Positions 1 through 8,720 of a stretch of 32,125 bases of DNA are shown one piece after another. This DNA comes from Ophiostoma sp. CBS 140.51. Lineage: Eukaryota > Ascomycota > Sordariomycetes > Ophiostomatales > Ophiostomataceae. The DNA lies in assembly GCA_029298735.1 (NCBI GenBank), contig JANSLP010000359.1, positions 1 to 32,125 of the forward strand. Reading direction: 5' to 3'. The stretch's first letter is position 1; each line of letters starts with the position of its first letter. The notes under the pieces were generated by a model. That model did no database searches, was not told the DNA's origin, and saw only the letters and a list, made by a program, of their open reading frames with translations. The translations under genes and the position numbers were made by a program.

Positions 1-610
1 AAGCGGCCGGCAGGATAAGCCGGGGCACACGGCGGAGGGCAGACTTGCCCATGGACTTGGCGGCGGCGGCCTGCTGGCCCTGGTGACTGAGACGGGTGGA
101 CTTACTGCGCATCTTCTCCTGGGCATCGTCGAGCACCATGTTGAGCAGCGGGTCGAATCCCTTGAGAGTACCAGACACTGAATAGTTAGCGGTGTTCCGC
201 AATATAACCAAAGAAAGAGAGAGAAAAAGAGGGGGGTAAATGGGCTCACCCTCCCGGCCGCCGTTGAACTTGACGTAAATCTCCCGGTCCATGTACTGGC
301 CCAGGTCCAGAATGTTCTCCTTCTTGGGCGCTTCCCGGTCGCCAGAGTTGTGGCCGCCGTAGCCGCCCCGCGAGAATCCACCGCCCCGGCCACCCTCACC
401 GCCACCGCGACCACCTCCGCCGCGCTGGAATCCACCACCCCGGTCGCCTCCACGGTTGCCGCCGCGCGGGTACTGTCCACGTCCACCACCACCTGCACCA
501 CCACCACGTCCGCGGTACTCGCCGTTGCCGCCCCGTCCGCCGCCGCCGCTGTTGTTGCCGCCGCCTCCTCTAGAGGCCGGGCTGTACCGGCCGCGGAATG
601 GTGTGGACAT
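1..610 (-). CDS. LSM7: LSM7, U6 snRNA-associated Sm-like protein (partial, left edge)
   Basis: Subunit of the Lsm2-8 ring that binds the U6 snRNA 3' end in the nucleus and of the cytoplasmic Lsm1-7 mRNA-decay ring. Exon 1 is 610-250 and exon 2 is 177-106; the 72-nt intron has a GTGAGC donor and a CTAAC branch. Across the junction the Sm1 region reads NILDLGQYMDREIYVKFNGG, then REVSGTLKGFDPLLNMVLDD, the typical LSM7 pattern. About 90 N-terminal residues are Arg/Gly-rich (RGG repeats), an extension I recall in other filamentous-fungal LSM7 proteins. A GTAAGT donor begins at 105, after KMR, so the Sm2 half should lie in an exon beyond the left edge. The unspliced frame also stays open to base 1, but its residues do not resemble Sm2. 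The start ATG at 608-610 opens MSTPFRGR. The gene is divergent from NUP53. Confidence 0.88.
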   Translation of the reverse strand, partial: MSTPFRGRYSPASRGGGGNNSGGGGRGGNGEYRGRGGGAGGGGRGQYPRGGNRGGDRGGGFQRGGGGRGGGEGGRGGGFSRGGYGGHNSGDREAPKKENILDLGQYMDREIYVKFNGGREGEPIYPPLFLSLSLVILRNTANYSVSGTLKGFDPLLNMVLDDAQEKMRSKSTRLSHQGQQAAAAKSMGKSALRRVPRLILPAA

Positions 611-1510
611 TGTTCTTGGGTAGGTTTGTGTCGTGTGTAGTGAGTAGTGGGGTAAGAGGGGAGGTCGAAAGAGAGGGAGGGCAGCTGGTTTGCCCTGTGT
701 GTGTGTCGATTGGCGCGCCGGTACAATAGAAGATCGAGTGCGCTCAGTGTCGTCGGATTTCGCACACCTTGTGCTAAGGTGGGTTCGTCGTCGTGGTCTA
801 GTGTGGGGAGAAAATGTCGCTGTTGCGTCGTTGAGAGGTGCTTCTGAGAAGTGAGGGAAGCTTTGGGTGGACGTTCAAGATAAAAATGGGTCGCAAAAAT
901 GGCCCTCAATTGGCAGCCGTTGCGTTGGACGTTGGATGCGCGCCCGACAACAGGAACAAGAAAGGTACATAAAACACGTAACTTTTTTCCATCTAATCAA
1001 GAGGATAATTATTTAAAGTCTGAAATTACCAGTGTTTATTACAATTCTCAATCGCAGTGCTAAACAGAGCAGCTCTCTGTCGAAGCCTTGATAGAACAGC
1101 CTTGCACCCCGGTAGGCGCATATATACATATATCACGTGAGAGCGCTCCGCTTTGTCTTAGGCGTTTGTTGCTGGGGGAAACAAGCATGTAGGCTCTCAG
1201 GCTCCTAAACTTTTTTTTTCTTGGTGAAGGAAACGCGACCGGACTTGAAAGCTGAGCTCGCGGCAGAGAAGCTCACCCTTTTTTCTTGAACGCACGCTCT
1301 TTATTCAATCACAAACGTTTTTCGCACACGAGACTGCATCGCGCATTGCCATCACGCATTTACGCATTTCCAACGCGCATTTGACGATCTTCGCTTGATT
1401 TCGACCTTTTTCTCTTTCTGGCTTTTGTTTTGTTTTCTTTTTAACGTCCACGACATCCACGACCTCTTTTCTCGACCTCCCATTTTTCCTTCCACCTCAC
1501 AAACCCCAAC
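611..1510. promoter_or_regulatory. Divergent LSM7/NUP53 spacer with CACGTG box
   Basis: A 900-base spacer between two divergent start codons, with no credible gene. It has a CACGTG E-box at 1134-1139, inside the 8-base palindrome TCACGTGA, which is a bHLH-type site. The last 250 bases before the NUP53 start are T/C-rich, as is common in fungal leaders. Promoter function is inferred from position only. Confidence 0.5.
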
Positions 1511-3124
1511 ATGGCGCCGTTAGTTCTTCACAACGTGCCCGACGATGAGCTGTACATAGGAGCGGACGGTGTGACGCGACCCTTTGCCGTCGTCGGTGCA
1601 GCAGATGAGTACGTTGAGCTCATGCAGCTTTCGCTTTAATCCAACCTGGTACACGCGGAAACTAACATTCGCTTTTTTCACAGGCGGCGATCGGCACGGT
1701 TACGGCGACAAGCAACAGCCACACACGGCTCATTCGGCCGCGCACGGTCACGGCCACGGTCGGGCTCCGTCGGCCCAGGCGGTGCACGCGTCAAGACAAC
1801 ACAAAATAAGCCGGCAGTGACGACAACATTTACAATGGCCGACCAAATGTTTGGATCGTGGAAGAAGGATCAGGAGGCGCTGATGCAGCAGCACCACTCA
1901 CCCCAGGACGGCCCGGACCAGGACGACCACCTCGATGTGCGTGGCGACGCTTCGTCAGGTGCAACAGGACGCAAAGTGAGCGGCGGCAGCATCGCCCCAG
2001 GAGCAAGAGACACCGACGACAGCCGAGACCGAGACGGCAACAGCAACAACACAACACAGTCCGGATCACAACAAGAAACAGTCTACCAAAAACCCCAGAA
2101 CCAGCCTACCGAAGTCATCCTGTGCGGCTACCGCTCGGCTGACTACCAGTACGCAGCACTGCACCAATACGAACAGATCGCCGGTCGCATCTGCGAAGAC
2201 TACCCGCGCGACCCACCCATTGGTAGCCGGCGGTACCGGTCTAGCCTGCGCGACGGCGCTGCCCGCAGTGCAGCCACCTTCGAGTCCAACGGTCGGTCCG
2301 CCCTGACACCGGCAGAGCGGCAGGCGGTGATGCGCGCGGCCAGCGGCCAGCACTGGGTCAAGGTCACGTTCGAGTCAGCACAGGCGGCTGATGCAGCACT
2401 GTACGCGTCGCCACAGCGGATTCTAGGCCACCTAGTGATGGCCGAGCTGTACCGGGGCGTGCCCCTGTCGGCAGCCGAGGACGTGGCGATCCAGGACCCA
2501 GACGCGCTGGAGGAGTACGAGCGGGCAGCACACAGTGGTGGTAACGGCCCACGTGATGGCCTGGGCAACGATCACGGTTTTGGCCGGTACTCGGTCACAT
2601 CATCGCATACGGTGGACTCGGGCACGGTGACGCACGACGACCCCTTTGGCGCCAGCACGACCCGCTCGTCGGCCACGGGCTCCTCGTCGGCTACGCTTAC
2701 TGGCAATGGAGGTGGAGGTCCCGCCTTCCGTCGCTCGGCATGGCCTGCTTCGGAAGACGGCGGCTCACGGATGGACGTCGATAATGTGTCGTCCCCGGCT
2801 CCGCAGTCGCAGCAGTCTCAACAACCGCCAGTATCGCCAGTTGACAGCGAGTTCTGCCAGCGGATCCCTACAGCACGGCGTGCGACGCTCAAGGCGCCCG
2901 AGCTGGCGCTGCTGCCGACCGAGTCAACCATGCGGCGGTTTGTCAAGCGGCTGCCGCTACTGCACCGCCTGACGGGCACCATTATTGGCAACCAGGTGCC
3001 ACGGCGCGAGAACGGACTGTTTGACTGGGAGAAGGCGAGTCTGTACTGGAAGCTGATCTGGTGGCTTGACTACCTTTTTTTACTGTTTGCAGGCGAGATT
3101 CTCGATGCGAACAGAGACGAGTAA
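1511..3124 (+). CDS. NUP53: Nucleoporin NUP53 (Nup35/MPPN RRM family)
   Basis: Linker nucleoporin of the inner ring that binds Nup170/Nup93-type partners and the nuclear membrane. Exon 1 is 1511-1608 and exon 2 is 1684-3124; the 75-nt intron has donor GTACGT and acceptor CAG. The product is 512 aa. The start is the first ATG and opens MAPLVLHNVPDDELYIGADG, the characteristic fungal Nup53 N-terminus. Residues about 174-297 form the divergent Nup35-type RRM (PTEVILCGYRSADYQYAALH, later HWVKVTFESAQAADAALYAS). Next come a Ser/Gly/Gln-rich spacer and the conserved C-terminal block EFCQRIPTARRATLKAPELA. The end is hydrophobic and Trp-rich (LIWWLDYLFLLFAGEIL), the expected membrane-binding helix. 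Identity rests on these blocks in order. The gene converges on the PrpD gene, 443 bases apart. Confidence 0.92.
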
Positions 3125-3567
3125 AGGGGGATGTCCTTGGAGCTTTGTTTTTTGTGTTTTTGGGAGGGCCATGCCAGCCATGCATTATTAGAGAGAGGAT
3201 TATGAGCGTTTTGGCCGTATATTTTTGGGTGTGGGATATCATACTCACTACATGTGCATACTATTATTCTGCGTTTATTTTTCAGTTCTCCACTTTGGAG
3301 ATTTTAATCAATCACGATTCGACGGCCACCAAAATAAGGAACGTAAAAAGTTATGTACTTGTAATCATTGAATTCATGTATGTAGGTTTGTTTTGTGTAT
3401 GCAAGCGAGAAAAGTTTTTTAACATCAAATCGAAACAGAAAAGGCATAAAGAATATAATGTTTTTTTGTCTTTCGCTTTTTACAAAAATAATAGTCCGGA
3501 AACCGTAGTCTCAATCTAATATCCCATGCGACCACTTTTTTACTTTTTCTTCGCAAAAATAATCGCT
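3125..3567. terminator. Convergent 3' spacer NUP53/PrpD
   Basis: AT-rich 443-base region between two convergent stop codons, expected to hold both polyadenylation regions. No hairpin, gene or repeat stands out. Confidence 0.35.
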
Positions 3568-5339
3568 TCAGTTGTTCTCCTTGACGAACTTGCTGTCCTT
3601 GACAGTGTACAGGCTCAGGTACTCGTCAATGGGCATGCTGTCAACGCGGCTACCGTCGGTGCTCAGCTTGACAAGCTCCTCAACGCGCTCGGCGCTGAAG
3701 TGGGGCTCAAGGTGGCGCTTGAACTTGGCCAGGATGACAGGCTTGGCCTCCTCGCGGCGCAGGGGGTGGCCCAGAGGAGCCTCGACAACAACCTCGGGCA
3801 GCTTGGTGCCGTCGTTGAGCTCAACGGTAAGGGCGTTGGAGATGGTGCGCTTGTCGGCGTCGTGGTAGTCGGCGGTGAACTTGGGGTCCTCAACGCAGGT
3901 AATCTTTTTGCGCAGGGCATCGAGCTCCTCGCTAGTGGCAGCCTCGGAGCCGTCAAGGTAGTCGTTGGCGGTCAGGCGGCCGTACTGGAGCATGACGGCG
4001 CACATGTACTGGACACAGTGGTCACGGTCGGCGAAGTTGTTCAGCTTGGCGAACTGCTTGTCGATGATGCGGATGCAGGCCTCGTGGGTGCGGCAAGTAA
4101 TGGCCTTGATGTCGGCCGAGGACTTGCCCAGCTCCTTGAGCTGGTGGTAGATCTTCTCCGATGCCTCGACGGCGGTCTGGGAGTGGAACTCGGCGGGATA
4201 CGAGACCTTGAACAGGACGTTCTCCATGACGTAGCTGCCGTAGGGGCGGTTGAACTCGAAAGGCTTGCCCTTGAACAGGACATCGTAGAAGCCCCAGACC
4301 TTGGCGGACAGGACAGTGGGGACACCCTGCTCACCGGCCTTGACGCGCAGGACGTTGGTCACAGCGCGCTGGCAAGCATCACCAGCAGCCCACGACTTGC
4401 GGGACATGGTGTTGGGCGAGTGGCGGTAGGTACGCAGGGACTGGCCGTCGACGAAAGCCTGCGAGACGGAGGCGGCAATGCCCTCCTTGTCGAGGCCGAG
4501 CATCTCGGCGACAACGGCAGCCGAGGCGACCTTGACGAGCAGGACGTGGTCGAGACCGACCTTGTTGAAGGAGTTGAGGATGGCCAGGTTGCCCTGGATC
4601 TCGTGGGCCTTGGTGGCGTAGGCCAGGACGTCACGGACGGTGACGATGCGGCCACCAGCCAACTTCTTGGCAGTGCCGCTCTTGTTGGTGCGGTTGATCC
4701 AGTCGGCGACGGCCAGGATGGCGCCCAGGTTGTCGGAGGGGTGACCCCACTCGGCAGCCAGCCAGCAGTCGTTGTAGTCGAGCCAGCGGATCATGGCGCC
4801 AATGTTGAAGGCACCGTTGATGGGGTCCAGCTCGTAGTGGGTGCCGGGCACGCGGACACCGTTGGGGACAGTGGTGCCGTCAACGGTAGGGCCGAGCATC
4901 TTGGTGCACTCGGGGAACTGCAGGGCCTCAAGGCCGCAGCCGAGGGTGTCCAGAAGGATCCATCTGGCGGTGTCGAGCTGGGAGAGTTAGTAGGGGTTCT
5001 TCAATCACTTTATTTAAAAAAAAAAAATAAATAAAAAAAAGAAACAAAGCAAAAGAGGGGATAACCTACAGCAAGCTCCGAGTTGATGGGCTTCTGCACG
5101 TACTCGGCAATGTCGTCAATCTCCTTGTCGTAGGCCATGTTGGACTTGGGAATCGGGGCCGAGGAGTAGCTGCGGCGGCCAGCAAGCTGGAAGCTGGACT
5201 GTCTGGGGGCGGGAGCAAAGGTAGCGGCCGAGGCGGCGGACGTCGACTGAAGCAGCGCAGACGGGAGGACGGCGACGGAGCGAGTCTGGGGCCGCAGCAC
5301 GCGGGAAGCAAGGCGAAGGCTACGCGTAGCAGAGGACAT
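3568..5339 (-). CDS. 2-methylcitrate dehydratase, mitochondrial (MmgE/PrpD family)
   Basis: Dehydrates 2-methylcitrate to 2-methyl-cis-aconitate in the methylcitrate cycle, which clears propionyl-CoA in mitochondria. Exon 1 is 5339-5070 (90 codons) and exon 2 is 4977-3568, giving 559 aa, the usual length for fungal PrpD proteins. The N-terminus is a clear matrix-targeting presequence (MSSATRSLRLASRVLRPQTR, with RRSYSS near residue 60). The mature part starts near DKEIDDIAEYVQKP and continues across the junction as NSELA-LDTARWILLDTLGCG. Family blocks include RWLDYNDCWLAAEWGHPSDN, AYATKAHEIQG, RTYRHSPNTMSRKSWAAGDA and HQLKELGKSSADI. The 92-nt intron has an unusual GTAGGT donor, a CTAAC branch and a long homopolymer-rich stretch. 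No other methylcitrate-cycle gene lies in the window. Confidence 0.9.
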
Positions 5340-6410
5340 GGCTGTGAGCGAGATGTGTGAGGATGCGGGTGGGCGATGAGGGGCAGGAAGAAACAGGAAA
5401 AGGGGGAAGAGGGAGGGAGGGAAAGGAGAGGGGGAGAGAAAAGAAGGCGAGGCTCACTCTATAAAAAGCAACGAGAGAAATCGTCTGGAGAAAAGGGAGG
5501 AAAGGACGCGGGGTGAAGAAAAGGCGCGGATCTCGTTTTTGTGCGGTGTTTCTTTTTTGTTTTCCGTTTCTGGGTTTCTTTTTTTCTTCTTTTTTTTCTT
5601 TTTTGCTGTTCGTATTTCTTCTTGTTCGGTGAACGGCCGACCTCGGGTCTTGGGGCTGGTTCAAAAACGATCGCAAGTTCTTCTCTAGCAAGCGGCAATG
5701 GCCAATTGAGACGGGCAAATCATTTAGTTTCCTCGGCTGGAAGCTCTAGACGTGGTGCGTGTTTGCGAGAGGCAATATTTGTGTATACAAAGCAGACAGA
5801 AAAGAGACCGTGGCAGGCGTGGTACCTGTCTGGCGCATCTGGACGTCCCTGATCCCTTGGGGCGGCGGCTTCCCCAAGTCAACCAACGTACGGCAGCCAC
5901 CCCACCAAAAATTTGCAAGCTCCCCATTCGTAGGCCGGGAAATGGTTTACCGCGGCAAGCCGAGCTGGGTCCACCAAGCCGGCAACATTCTCGGTTGGCC
6001 ACCCGTGCAAAGTGTCGCCTTCCCTAAACATCCATAAACATCCTTGTGAACGGCGGCGTGAGACTGGCTTGACTGGGGCTACTTGTGGAAGGTGCTGTGT
6101 GACCATCGTGCCTGCCCTCTCCGGATAACAAAATGCCACTCAATGCCACCAGATGCCCACCAGAAGCTATGACGGCCCCTCCCTTTGTACATCTTATTGC
6201 TATATCCGCACCCCTTCTTTGCTGGCAGCTCCGGCCTCCGTCGGCCGAGACCTCGCCGCCGACATAATCGGTGCCGGCTCGTCTAGGACTGCCGATGCTC
6301 GCCTTACTGATTCATGACTCGCGCAGCATGTCTTCCAAACCATACTGAGTATTGTCTATCTATCTGTCTCCTCTCCAATTTATGTATCTTCGACTTCTTT
6401 TCATTTGCAT

Positions 6411-6420
6411 GTGACGTCAC
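6411..6420. promoter_or_regulatory. CRE-like palindrome GTGACGTCAC
   Basis: A 10-base perfect palindrome containing TGACGTCA, the consensus full site for ATF/CREB-type bZIP factors. It lies 565 bases upstream of the M24 peptidase start. Occupancy is inferred from motif identity only. Confidence 0.4.
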
Positions 6421-6633
6421 ATTCTGTCTTCTCGGCCAGCCGTGTCGCATCGCAACACATGTCTCTCTTTTTGTTTACATGTCGGCACAGATCTCTCTGC
6501 TTTTATTTCGCATTACCTCCCGTGTCTGTTCTTGGATTTACTCAGTAATTGTTCTGCATGAGGCTGTAGTGGCACGCCCCAACTGTTTGCTCCCCAAAAA
6601 CGCGCCTGCCAAAAAAGCCAAAAAATGGCCCCT

Positions 6634-6697
6634 CCAATCTTGCCCCACTACCCCGCCTGATTGGCCAATTCGGGCTGGACGCCCCTTCCCCGCCAAT
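6634..6697. promoter_or_regulatory. Cluster of four CCAAT boxes
   Basis: CCAAT occurs at 6634-6638, 6665-6669 and 6693-6697 on the plus strand and at 6660-6664 on the minus strand. The middle pair forms the palindrome ATTGGCCAAT. The cluster is about 290 bases upstream of the M24 peptidase ATG, a usual distance for the fungal CCAAT-binding (HAP) complex. Confidence 0.45.
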
Positions 6698-6984
6698 CAG
6701 CCGGGTGGGACAACAGAGCGGTGGCACTGCCCGACCTGGGGGACCAGGGCTCACAGGGACTCCTTCTCCTCAAAGGGAAGCTCCTTCCCGAACATGGGAC
6801 TGGAGTGTTCCTGCCGTCGATTGTGCGGTGCTTCGTAAATACTGACTATTTGTTACTATTTGCCAGCTGCCACCAGCTGCTTCCACGATATTTCCGTACC
6901 AATTACAGAGAGCCTTCATTCCAATAGCTCCAGGTCCAGAGCTCGGTCCCTTCCTTCTCGTTTCTTGACTTCCGGAACTTCATC

Positions 6985-8484
6985 ATGCGGCTGGTCTCTG
7001 GTCTCCTAGTTTGGACAAGCGCGGCCTTGGGCACTGCGGTGTCGGCCTCGTTTCTTTCGTCGTCGTCGTCCTCAACAACCTCGTCGCCCCAGTACCACAC
7101 GTTGCCGTCGCTGCGTGAACAGGCAGAGATCCAGAATGCGTGGACAGCCGAGCGCAAGACCATTGTGCCCGACCTGCTGCACAAACATGGCGTTGATGCA
7201 TGGCTCATGAGCCAGCGCGAGTATGCGGAGGACACCGTCTTTTGGTCGCTCAAGTCGGCCACGCAGTTCTCCGCCCGCCGCCGCACCACGTTTTTGTACG
7301 TCCCGGGCAATGCTTCGGCATCTGTTGCAGTCGCTCCCACCGCCCGCACGCAGGTCCTCGTCAACAAGGACTCGGGCCGCACAGCCACCGAGTTTCTTTG
7401 GATCGACAACACGCCCGCACTGTGGCCCGAGCTGCGCGCCGTGCTATCAGCGGCGAATTCCGACGACCCTCCCAAACGCATCGCCATCAATGCAGCCCAA
7501 GACCTGGCATTCAGCTCGGGCATGCACGCGGGCGAGCTGGAAGCCGTGAAGCGCGGTCTGGGCGAGCTCTGGTCGGCGCGGCTCGTGGACGACGTGCCCC
7601 TCCTGGCCATTGAGTTTGTCGCGACCATGGTGCCCGGCCGTCTGGCGTGGTACCGGCGGCTACAGGAGACGGCGTGGGCAGTCATTTCCGAGGCTTTTAG
7701 CGCGCGCGTGGTGACACCGGGTATGACGACGACGGCCGATGTCGAGTGGTGGATGCGGGACCGACTGCAGGCGCAGAACATGACGACGTGGTTCCACCCG
7801 TCGGTGTCGCTGTTGGGAGGCGGTGACAATCCGTTTGCTGCGACAGGGAGCACGGCATCCATGGTGACAGAAGGTGCACCAACGATCCAGTACGGCGACA
7901 TGCTGCACGTTGACTTTGGCATCACGGCCATGGGCCTCAATACGGACACGCAGCATCTGGGCTATGTTGTGCCGCCAGTCGGCCACCCTCTGCGTGTGGA
8001 AGGCGACGACTTGGTCCCTGCTGGCCTGCGCGAAGGCTTGAAAGCTGGAAACCATCTCCAGGACCTCGTTCGTGAGAGCATGAGTCGTTCGGTCGGCCGC
8101 ACGGGGGACTCTATCCTTCGCGACTGCCGCGCCGTGATGGACCGCAACGGCTGGGAGGGTCTGCTGTACTCGCACCCCATTGGCGACTGGGGCCATGCAG
8201 CCGGCACTGTGATTGGTATGACGAACTTACAGGAGGGCGTGCCCGTCCTGGGCGAGCTGCCGCTGCTGGCCAATGCGTACTACAGTATCGAGCTGATGGC
8301 GCAGCTGTTTGTGGAAGAGGCCAATGCGACCATGGTATTCCCGCTCGAGGAAGACGTCTACTGGGACACCGAGACTAACGCCTTTGAGTGGGTGTATGGC
8401 CGCCAGGAGCATTTCCACCTGGTCTTGCCCAAGGGGGAAGAGGCTACAGCCGCCAAGAAGATGGCTGGCTCGGGCGAACTGTAA
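6985..8484 (+). CDS. Secreted M24-family metallopeptidase (Xaa-Pro aminopeptidase/creatinase-like)
   Basis: Intronless, 499 aa. The N-terminus is a signal peptide (MRLVSGLLVWTSAALGTAVSA), so the protein is likely secreted. Residues about 40-215 resemble the creatinase N-terminal domain. Residues about 220-480 are a pita-bread metallohydrolase fold with the metal ligands in order: D310 (GDMLHVDFGI), D321 (NTDTQHLGY), a histidine in YSHPIGDWGHAAG (H397/H404), E436 (SIELM) and E475 (RQEHFH). All five expected positions are present, so the enzyme is probably active, with two divalent metals. Substrate cannot be read from sequence; the family includes Xaa-Pro aminopeptidases and dipeptidases as well as non-peptidase creatinases. 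It is transcribed away from PrpD and converges on POP1, 236 bases apart. Confidence 0.85.
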   Translation: MRLVSGLLVWTSAALGTAVSASFLSSSSSSTTSSPQYHTLPSLREQAEIQNAWTAERKTIVPDLLHKHGVDAWLMSQREYAEDTVFWSLKSATQFSARRRTTFLYVPGNASASVAVAPTARTQVLVNKDSGRTATEFLWIDNTPALWPELRAVLSAANSDDPPKRIAINAAQDLAFSSGMHAGELEAVKRGLGELWSARLVDDVPLLAIEFVATMVPGRLAWYRRLQETAWAVISEAFSARVVTPGMTTTADVEWWMRDRLQAQNMTTWFHPSVSLLGGGDNPFAATGSTASMVTEGAPTIQYGDMLHVDFGITAMGLNTDTQHLGYVVPPVGHPLRVEGDDLVPAGLREGLKAGNHLQDLVRESMSRSVGRTGDSILRDCRAVMDRNGWEGLLYSHPIGDWGHAAGTVIGMTNLQEGVPVLGELPLLANAYYSIELMAQLFVEEANATMVFPLEEDVYWDTETNAFEWVYGRQEHFHLVLPKGEEATAAKKMAGSGEL

Positions 8485-8720
8485 TACCTAGGCCTTTTCG
8501 ACGCACATAGAACTAATATTGTACATAGCACCACCTGCACATAACAGATTGTAGGAAGAACTCCGCCAGACGGGCAGTAGTAATAGCATTAACCTTGGTA
8601 TATTATAACAATGCATTTGCACGAAAATAGAATCGCTTGCATTTAATGAAAATAGTCGTTATCGTTAAATGCACACAGTAGACTTCCCACCTTTCTTGCT
8701 AGCCTCGTCAGTTTGCTTGC
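8485..8720. terminator. Convergent 3' spacer M24 peptidase/POP1
   Basis: AT-rich 236-base region between two stop codons. It carries a duplicated motif and an inverted repeat, listed separately. It is presumed to contain the poly(A) sites of both genes. Confidence 0.35.
8612..8673. repeat. Imperfect direct repeat plus 9-bp inverted repeat
   Basis: TGCATTT followed 3-4 bases later by GAAAATAG occurs twice, at 8612-8630 and 8638-8655. The second copy's TGCATTTAA (8638-8646) is an exact inverted repeat of TTAAATGCA (8665-8673), with an 18-base loop. It lies between convergent 3' ends. Confidence 0.6.

Larger units (their letters stand above)
5340..6984. promoter_or_regulatory. Divergent PrpD/M24 peptidase spacer
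   Basis: A 1.6 kb spacer with no convincing gene; its short open frames show no domain or codon signal. The PrpD side (about 5345-5640) is a strand-asymmetric purine/pyrimidine tract, T/C-rich on the PrpD sense strand. It also holds two TAAACATCC copies (6025-6033 and 6035-6043), a palindromic CRE-like site and a CCAAT cluster, listed separately. It probably serves as promoters for both genes. Confidence 0.45.

Noticed and set aside
3526..5034. 502-codon open frame antisense to the methylcitrate dehydratase gene
   Set aside because: It is Val/Gly/Leu-rich with no domain and mirrors the codon bias of a strongly biased real gene. The minus-strand protein has clear family blocks, a presequence and an intron.
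5724..6139. Several 80-100 codon frames between PrpD and the M24 peptidase
   Set aside because: They overlap on both strands, have no domains and lie in a normal divergent promoter region.
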